Positions 7,273 to 11,411 of a stretch of 11,411 bases of DNA are shown piece after piece (positions within the stretch are counted from its first letter, which is position 1; each line of letters starts with the position of its first letter). Position numbers and translations under genes: made by a program. The notes below the pieces were generated by a model. It searched no databases. It saw nothing but the letters and a program-made list of their open reading frames with translations, and was not told the DNA's origin. The DNA comes from Candidatus Hydrogenedentota bacterium (GTDB lineage: Bacteria; Hydrogenedentota; Hydrogenedentia; Hydrogenedentiales; CAITNO01), in the NCBI GenBank assembly GCA_903922535.1, contig CAIXUF010000549.1:1-11411 (forward strand), in the 5' to 3' direction.

Positions 7273-8685
7273 TTGACGCAACTGTATTGCGGTGTTGATT
7301 TTGGCACGACCAACTCAAGCGTGGCCGTATCGGACGGTGTGTCCGCGCGCGTGCTGCATCTGGACGACGGCAACGACCCCGGCACCTCGCTGCCCTCGCT
7401 GCTGTATATCACGCGTGACGGCGAATCCATCGTGGGGCGCGCCGCGGCCAATGCGTTCATTGACCGCAACGTGGACCGCGAGGTCATTCTCAAGCAGATC
7501 GACCTTGGCGTCGAGATAGAGGCCTATGTCCCCTCCGAGCCGGACAAGAGCGAGAGTTACCGTCCCGATGCGGTTGATCCGGAGCGCCGCGAGTCCGTCC
7601 GGGCGCATGCGATGGTCGAGATAAACTCGCCGGGCCGCCTGTTCCAGTCGCTCAAGACGCTCATGCGCCACCGCGGCTTCAAGGGCACGGAGGTGTTCGG
7701 CACCCAGTACCAGATCGAGGAGCTGGTCTCGATCATCCTGCGCCGCATCAAGTCCGCCGTGGACGAGGCCGCCGGCGCGCCGGTGGACCGGGCCGTGTTC
7801 GGCCGCCCGGTGCGCTTTTCCAAAGACCGGGAAGAGGATCAAACCGCGGAGCGGCGCCTGCTCACGGCCGCCCATCTGGCGGGCTTTCGCGAGGTGAATT
7901 TCTTCTACGAACCCGTGGGCGCGTGCGTGGAGTATGCCGTGGCCTCGGACGAGCGGCAGCGGCTCATGGTGGTGGACATCGGCGGCGGCACCTGCGACGT
8001 GTGCATCATGGAGTTTGGCGGCGGGCACGGCCCGGCGCAGCGCCTTGCCGAAAGCCGCATTCTGGCCGTGTCCGGCGTGCCCGTCGCGGGCGACGCGATT
8101 GACCGCGAGATCATCCGCAGCAAACTGTTCCCCGTGTTCGGCAGCCGCGCCCGCTACGGCCCGAACAAACTGCCCATGCCCCAGTTTGTCTACAACCAGA
8201 TCCTCGACTGGCAGAACCTGTACAAGCTGAATACCGAGGAGACAATCAACTGGCTGCTCGCCGCCGAATCCAGCAGTGACCACCCCGAGGGCCTGCGCGC
8301 GCTGCGTTTTCTCATCCAGCGCAATTTCGGCTATCCCATCGTGCGCGAGGTCGAGGCGGCGAAAAAGCGGCTGTCCTACGGCATGGAAACGGACATCTCC
8401 CTGCATTACATGGACATTCACCTGGATGAGCGGTTGGAACGGGGCGAGTTCTCGCACATCATCGAGGACCAACTCGCCATCATGCTCGGCACCATTGAGG
8501 AGGCCGAGTCGGCGGCCGGACTGCGGCCCGACCAGCTTGATCTCGTGCTCACCACGGGCGGCACCAGCCTGATCCCGGCCATCCGCGACATGCTGCACGA
8601 GCGCTACGGCGCCGAGCGTGTCCAGCAGCGCGACACTTTCACCAGTGTGGCAACGGGACTGGCCATTGTGGCGCAGTACGTGTAA
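7273..8685 (+). CDS. YegD-like Hsp70-family ATPase (DnaK nucleotide-binding fold only)
   Basis: Actin-fold ATPase of the Hsp70 superfamily, 470 residues from the chosen start, close to E. coli YegD (about 450). Phosphate 1 is YCGVDFGTTNSS (5-16), phosphate 2 is VVDIGGGTCDV (233-243) and the adenosine motif is VLTTGGTSLIPAI (425-437). Other YegD-like features are FGRPVRFS (176-183), FREVNFFYEPVGACVEYA (205-222) and VEAAKKRLS (360-368). It ends without the substrate-binding and lid domains of DnaK, so classical chaperone action is not expected; the family's role is poorly defined. The TTG start is chosen because homology begins there, GAGG (7260-7263) lies 9 nt before it, and a promoter lies downstream of the in-frame ATG at 7153; that longer form would add 40 unconserved residues. 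Divergent from the efflux operon, convergent with the radical SAM gene. High GC. Confidence 0.87.
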   Translation: MTQLYCGVDFGTTNSSVAVSDGVSARVLHLDDGNDPGTSLPSLLYITRDGESIVGRAAANAFIDRNVDREVILKQIDLGVEIEAYVPSEPDKSESYRPDAVDPERRESVRAHAMVEINSPGRLFQSLKTLMRHRGFKGTEVFGTQYQIEELVSIILRRIKSAVDEAAGAPVDRAVFGRPVRFSKDREEDQTAERRLLTAAHLAGFREVNFFYEPVGACVEYAVASDERQRLMVVDIGGGTCDVCIMEFGGGHGPAQRLAESRILAVSGVPVAGDAIDREIIRSKLFPVFGSRARYGPNKLPMPQFVYNQILDWQNLYKLNTEETINWLLAAESSSDHPEGLRALRFLIQRNFGYPIVREVEAAKKRLSYGMETDISLHYMDIHLDERLERGEFSHIIEDQLAIMLGTIEEAESAAGLRPDQLDLVLTTGGTSLIPAIRDMLHERYGAERVQQRDTFTSVATGLAIVAQYV

Positions 8686-8706
8686 ACATAGTAAAAGTAT
8701 AGATAA

Positions 8707-8779
8707 GGACGCTTCCCATTTATTGTCTTGCTAACGAGGCGTACTTGAAGTGTTGATACCCAACAAATGGGAAGCGTCC
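8707..8779. repeat. 19-bp inverted repeat forming a long hairpin (REP/MITE-like)
   Basis: GGACGCTTCCCATTTATTG (8707-8725) pairs with CAACAAATGGGAAGCGTCC (8761-8779). There is one mismatch, which is a G-U pair in the minus-strand RNA; the outer 15 bp are perfect. The loop is 35 nt. It lies between two convergent genes, so it could act as a terminator for both, though no strong T-run follows either arm. The AAATGGGAAGCGTCCCC wording resembles, from memory, palindromes associated with REP-associated tyrosine (RAYT/IS200-like) transposases; no transposase is in the window. Confidence 0.65.
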
Positions 8780-8880
8780 CCGATCCTTCGAAGTCATACT
8801 TCGTCTACAATCCACATGGTCTCCTGTCCGGTTGGCAAAGTGGCGCGAGCAGCGCAGAGAAGACAGACTGTAAAACGCCG

Positions 8881-10104
8881 CTATCGACAGGTAATGTAAA
8901 ACCACTGCAGACCCCGATACAAGGCGAGAAAGAAGCCATGCCTACGGATACTGGCCTGAGTCTTCCGCACCAGGCAGGCGGCGTTCTTGAATCCCCGCAT
9001 TTGCCTGAACTGTCCGGGAACATCTTCTTTCAGTTTCTTGAGCGTTATCTCTGTGCGCGTGCGCAAACATGGTTGGCATGTGGAACAATAGGGAGGGAAA
9101 GAATCTTCAAGAATGCCATGCCTTACACCGGCGATATAGCCATTCCAGATTTCTGAAATGCTCTGTTCTGCAATATTGGGGGCCTGATCATCCCAAAATG
9201 CGCAGCAAGGGCCCGTTTTACCGTCAGCCCTGACGATAAGACTCAACCAAGGCTCGATACAGCCAACATGGTCAAAGCCCAGGTCTCCGGGTTTCCTGCC
9301 CTTCTTTTCCAATCCGTACCTGCTGGGCTGAATGTTTTCGCTCAGCCAGTGATAATTGTTTTCGAGTCCAATCTCGTTGGCACGCGCAGTGGCCTTATTA
9401 ATCCATTGCGGTACTTGCCCGAGTTGTTCAGCATTTAATGTCAAATGCTCGGTGACCCCAGTCTCCGGTATCAGCGGTGTGCCCTTCACTCCATCGCACC
9501 CCAGTTTGTGGCTCAGTTCCACCATAAGATGCAGCTTGTCATAGTTTAGATTTACAATGACATGATATAAGTACATGCGCGGAAAATGCGCACCGCGCCG
9601 ATGACGAATGCCGGCAAGATTTTGAATGTTCGCGGTGGCTTTCTCAAATGCTCCGGCACAACGAATTCTATCATTGATGTCTGCATCGGGACCGTCAACA
9701 CTGAAGAATACTTCCTGCCATTCCAAATCCACCAGCCGTTCAAAATGCGTGGCTCCGAGATTCGTGCCGTTGCATTGAATGTTCCCGTTCATACCATGGC
9801 GCCGAATTTGTTCACACATTTTGATGACTGTGTCAGCGCGCAACATTGGGTCACCACCGCCAACGATTGTCCATTCCCTCACCCCCATTTGCGCGCATTC
9901 ATCCACCAGTCGCAATAGACGTTCCTCGCTTAATTCGTTGGCATAATCGATGGTTTCATGCTTGCGTTGCCAGCATATTGCACAGGTGAGATTACAGCGA
10001 TTGGTGGGATGGATCGTAATATACCATGGACCGCAAGCATCTCCAATGCTCCATTGCATGAGCCGTGCCGTAGGACTGTCCACTTCAGGTGGGACCCGCA
10101 TCAT
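8881..10104 (-). CDS. Radical SAM protein with C-terminal SPASM-type cysteine domain
   Basis: Predicted 407-residue S-adenosylmethionine radical enzyme. The CX3CX2C motif binding the catalytic 4Fe-4S cluster is C37, C41, C44 in TNRCNLTCAICWQ. GGGDP (82-86) stands where the SAM-binding GGE motif is expected. A SPASM-type domain follows with C282 (GCIEPW), C300-C301 (GPCCAFWD), an NIAEQSISEIWNG segment (310-322) and C340, C343, C346 (YCSTCQPC), which would hold auxiliary Fe-S clusters. About 60 residues of basic, partly hydrophobic tail follow (TLKKLKEDVPGQ ... FFLALYRGLQWFY). SPASM proteins modify peptides, proteins or small metabolites; no substrate peptide or partner is apparent nearby, so the substrate is unknown. 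The start has AAGGAG (10112-10117) 7 nt upstream. GC is about half, clearly below the flanking genes, which suggests transfer from elsewhere. Confidence 0.88.
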   Translation of the reverse strand: MMRVPPEVDSPTARLMQWSIGDACGPWYITIHPTNRCNLTCAICWQRKHETIDYANELSEERLLRLVDECAQMGVREWTIVGGGDPMLRADTVIKMCEQIRRHGMNGNIQCNGTNLGATHFERLVDLEWQEVFFSVDGPDADINDRIRCAGAFEKATANIQNLAGIRHRRGAHFPRMYLYHVIVNLNYDKLHLMVELSHKLGCDGVKGTPLIPETGVTEHLTLNAEQLGQVPQWINKATARANEIGLENNYHWLSENIQPSRYGLEKKGRKPGDLGFDHVGCIEPWLSLIVRADGKTGPCCAFWDDQAPNIAEQSISEIWNGYIAGVRHGILEDSFPPYCSTCQPCLRTRTEITLKKLKEDVPGQFRQMRGFKNAACLVRKTQASIRRHGFFLALYRGLQWFYITCR

Positions 10105-10156
10105 TCTTTGACTCCTTGGAAAGGCAACCTAGTTTTGGGCATCGTCCGACAACTCG

Positions 10157-10294
10157 TCAATGTCGCGGTATGCCCGACTGGGCGCATAGGTAACAGATAA
10201 GGAAAAATGGGTACGCTGGGCCTGTTTTTGCTGTTTTTGAAAGCCTTTTCATCGCGCGGAAAGCGTGCGGCGTCAATACGACCGTATAGGTCAT
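10157..10294 (-). pseudogene. Truncated RelE/ParE-type toxin
   Basis: The ATG (10292-10294) overlaps the antitoxin stop as ATGA, the usual antitoxin-toxin arrangement. The product begins MTYTVVLTPHAFRAMKRLSK, which looks like the first strand and helix of RelE/ParE toxins. Likeness is lost after about residue 20-25, and the frame closes after 45 residues where the family has about 85-95. The rest (GPAYPFFLICYLCAQSGIP) has no toxin character, and the core sheet and C-terminal active-site residues are absent, so it should be inactive. The lost similarity near 10220-10235 may mark an insertion or deletion junction with the radical SAM segment. Family assignment rests on only about 20 residues plus context. 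Confidence 0.6.
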
Positions 10295-10515
10295 TTCAGC
10301 CCCAGTTCTCCCTTGGCGTCCTCCCAAAGGACATCTTCCCCGGGTTCCTGTCTGGCCCGCCGCACGGCCTCCATATCCATGAGGTCTTCCCATTCCACAA
10401 TGGACATGATCACGGCCACCTCCTTGCCGTCTTTGCTGAGCACAACGGACTCGTGGCTGCTGTTGACGCGTTGAATGGCATCGTCAAGGTTAAAGTCCTT
10501 CGTGGCCACGGTCAT
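10291..10515 (-). CDS. Phd/YefM-type antitoxin
   Basis: A 74-residue protein with the plan of Phd/YefM antitoxins: an N-terminal DNA-binding part (DDAIQRVNSSHESVVLSKDG, 11-30), the hallmark VVLSKDGKEVAVIMSIVEWEDL (within 24-45), and a C-terminal toxin-binding helix with ARQEPGEDVLWEDAKGELGL. By family it neutralises a RelE/ParE toxin and represses its own promoter. Ribosome site AGGTGA (10523-10528) stands 7 nt before the ATG, with a good promoter just upstream. The partner toxin overlaps its stop but is truncated, so this looks like an orphan antitoxin; it may persist as a repressor or as protection against a related toxin elsewhere. Confidence 0.85.
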   Translation of the reverse strand: MTVATKDFNLDDAIQRVNSSHESVVLSKDGKEVAVIMSIVEWEDLMDMEAVRRARQEPGEDVLWEDAKGELGLK

Positions 10516-10541
10516 GTATGAATCACCTGTGTACCCTCCGA

Positions 10542-10570
10542 ATTGTACCCCATATTCACCAACTGCTCAA
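10542..10570 (-). promoter_or_regulatory. Sigma-70-like promoter of the antitoxin gene
   Basis: On the minus strand, TTGAGC (10565-10570) and TACAAT (10542-10547) are separated by exactly 17 bp, close to the TTGACA/TATAAT consensus. Transcription would begin near 10535, leaving a leader of about 20 nt that includes the AGGTGA ribosome site. Antitoxins of this family usually bind their own promoter, but I see no clear operator palindrome over it. Confidence 0.55.
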
Positions 10571-10694
10571 GCACCCCCAACGGCTCGCCGGCGCGAACAC
10601 ACCCAGTAGGCCTGTTGTGCATGACAGGCGAATGTGATAAACGACGCGACAGGACTGGCCATCGTGGCACGGCAGGGGGGGGTGAAAGGCGGTT

Positions 10695-10782
10695 GGGAAG
10701 TATGGGAAGTATGGGAGATCGCTGGGAGAAAACAAGCCGTCCTCAAGCCTCCCATTACTCCCGTATTTCCCATACTTCCCAT
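10695..10782. repeat. 9-bp tandem repeats arranged as an inverted repeat downstream of lptB
   Basis: On the plus strand GGGAAGTAT is repeated from 10695 (GGGAAGTAT GGGAAGTAT GGGAG). On the minus strand the other arm reads GGGAAGTAT GGGAAATAC GGGAGTAAT GGGAG, from 10780 down to about 10749. The arms share a perfect 15-bp inverted match, ATGGGAAGTATGGGA (10702-10716) with TCCCATACTTCCCAT (10768-10782), around a 51-nt loop. The array starts 12 nt after the lptB stop and could form a large hairpin, or a G-quadruplex from the regularly spaced GGG runs. No T-run follows, so simple termination is doubtful. Confidence 0.7.
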
Positions 10783-10793
10783 CGCCGTCTTTG

Positions 10794-11411
10794 TCAGGCC
10801 AACTGAAACTTCTCGCCCAGGTAGATTTGCCGCACCTTCTCATTCTCGGAGATTTCCCGCGACGTGCCGGAGACGAGCACGCTGCCCTCGACGATGATGT
10901 AGGCACGGTCCGTGATTTGGAGGGTCTCGCGGACGTTGTGGTCGGTGATGATCACGGCGATGCCGCTGTCGCGCAGGCGCGACACCGTGTCCTGCAAATC
11001 GGCCACGGCAATGGGGTCGATGCCCGCGAAGGGCTCGTCAAGCAGAAACACTTTGGGCTCGATGACCAGCGCGCGCGCAATCTCGGTGCGGCGGCGTTCG
11101 CCGCCGGACAGCGTGAAGGCGGGGCTGTCGGCGAGGTGGGCGATGTTCATTTCCTGCAGCAGCTTGTCGGCGCGGGCGTCCCGTTCGGACTTGCCCATCT
11201 TCTGGTATTCCAGGATGGCGGTCAGGTTCTGGCGCACCGTAAGGTTGCGGAACACCGACGGCTCCTGGGGCAGATAGGCGATGCCGCGCCGCGCGCGCCG
11301 GTACATGGGCAGCCGCGTGATATCCTCGCCCTGGAAACAGATGCGGCCTGTGTCCGGTTTAAGCAGGCCGACGATCATGCTGAACGTGGTGGTCTTGCCC
11401 GCGCCGTTGGG
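10794..11411 (-). CDS. lptB: LPS export ABC transporter ATPase LptB (5' end off the right edge)
   Basis: ATP-binding subunit of the LptB2FG complex, which extracts lipopolysaccharide from the inner membrane and drives it along the Lpt bridge. 205 codons are present; the frame is open to the edge and enters within Walker A (PNGAGKTT), so about 35 N-terminal residues are missing. Numbering from the edge, the Q-loop is in [10 protein letters not shown] (about 44-53), the signature is [15 protein letters not shown] (about 100-114), Walker B with the catalytic Glu is [13 protein letters not shown] and the switch His is in [18 protein letters not shown], the SGGERRR form and the C-terminal [11 protein letters not shown] match LptB rather than LivF/LivG relatives. 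The ATG at 11378 is internal, not the start. Upstream partners such as lptA or lptC are outside the window. Confidence 0.93.
   Translation of the reverse strand, partial: PNGAGKTTTFSMIVGLLKPDTGRICFQGEDITRLPMYRRARRGIAYLPQEPSVFRNLTVRQNLTAILEYQKMGKSERDARADKLLQEMNIAHLADSPAFTLSGGERRRTEIARALVIEPKVFLLDEPFAGIDPIAVADLQDTVSRLRDSGIAVIITDHNVRETLQITDRAYIIVEGSVLVSGTSREISENEKVRQIYLGEKFQLA

Noticed and set aside
6751..7493. Two minus-strand frames (6751-7281 and 6873-7493) across the divergent intergenic region
   Set aside because: Their translations are Arg/Pro/Ser-rich without domains, they overlap the intergenic repeats and the Hsp70-like gene start, and have no ribosome sites.
7315..8598. Open frame of 427 codons on the minus strand
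   Set aside because: Antisense to the YegD-like gene, which carries all three ATPase motifs; this frame has none.
8686..8880. Possible small gene or RNA in the gap between the convergent genes
   Set aside because: Apart from the long hairpin no start with a ribosome site, tRNA-like fold or conserved motif was seen.
10129..10245. A second minus-strand frame after the toxin start ending in YRDIDELSDDAQN
   Set aside because: I tested whether a +1 frameshift restores the RelE/ParE toxin. The alternative frame does not resemble the family's core or C-terminus, so simple frameshift repair is not supported.
10646..10669. Plus-strand ATGLAIVA codons matching the C-terminal ATGLAIVA of the Hsp70-like protein (8650-8673), differing only at four synonymous third positions
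   Set aside because: The match covers only 8 codons, a stop lies 7 codons upstream in frame, and a 20/24 match is expected by chance at about this window size. It could be a remnant but is not supported.
1..11411. CRISPR array, tRNA, rRNA or complete insertion sequence
   Set aside because: No regularly spaced repeats with unique spacers, no tRNA-type TTCRA arm in context, and no transposase or integrase motif was found on either strand.

Overview
The window is a GC-rich bacterial chromosomal segment with eight recognisable protein genes, plus small, partial or broken ones. A prepilin N-terminus of the [20 protein letters not shown] type, followed by an ARARE..RR..C.NNLKQ stretch, is common in Planctomycetes, Lentisphaerae, Verrucomicrobia, Hydrogenedentota and similar Gram-negative lineages. 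lptB (LPS export) and a three-part envelope-spanning efflux pump confirm a double membrane. I cannot name the organism; a PVC-group or Hydrogenedentota-like bacterium is my best inference.

Layout. (1) 1-162, minus: the first 54 codons of a type IV prepilin/pseudopilin-like protein, running off the left edge, with two hairpins in its leader (194-251). (2) 411-6830, minus: a heavy-metal efflux locus read right to left. It holds a small three-segment membrane protein (6384-6830), a czcC-like outer-membrane factor (4877-6250), a czcB-like adaptor (3675-4880), a possible 50-residue small ORF coupled by ATGA overlap (3526-3678), and a czcA-like RND pump (411-3533). The pump carries the DFG..VDGAV...EN signature of the divalent-cation (Zn/Co/Cd) class, not the Cu/Ag class. 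(3) 6831-7272: a 442-bp divergent intergenic region with stacked palindromes and short repeats. (4) 7273-8685, plus: a YegD-like Hsp70-family ATPase without a substrate-binding domain. (5) 8686-10793: an accessory-looking stretch. It contains a 19-bp inverted-repeat hairpin, a lower-GC radical SAM/SPASM enzyme (minus), a truncated RelE/ParE-type toxin, its intact Phd/YefM-type antitoxin, and a 9-bp repeat array arranged as an inverted repeat. (6) 10794-11411, minus: lptB, cut by the right edge inside its Walker A motif.

How the parts work together. The efflux genes form one transcription unit with overlapping stop and start codons, building an inner-membrane antiporter, periplasmic adaptor and outer-membrane channel; the small membrane protein probably belongs with them. 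No metal-responsive regulator is encoded here. The stretch between the Hsp70-like gene and lptB looks like a site of insertion and decay: base composition drops, the toxin is cut short, and repeats lie near both ends. I see no clearly new multi-gene system. The points most worth following are the coupled small ORF inside the czc operon, the uncharacterised membrane protein at its head, and the repeat-flanked radical SAM insertion.
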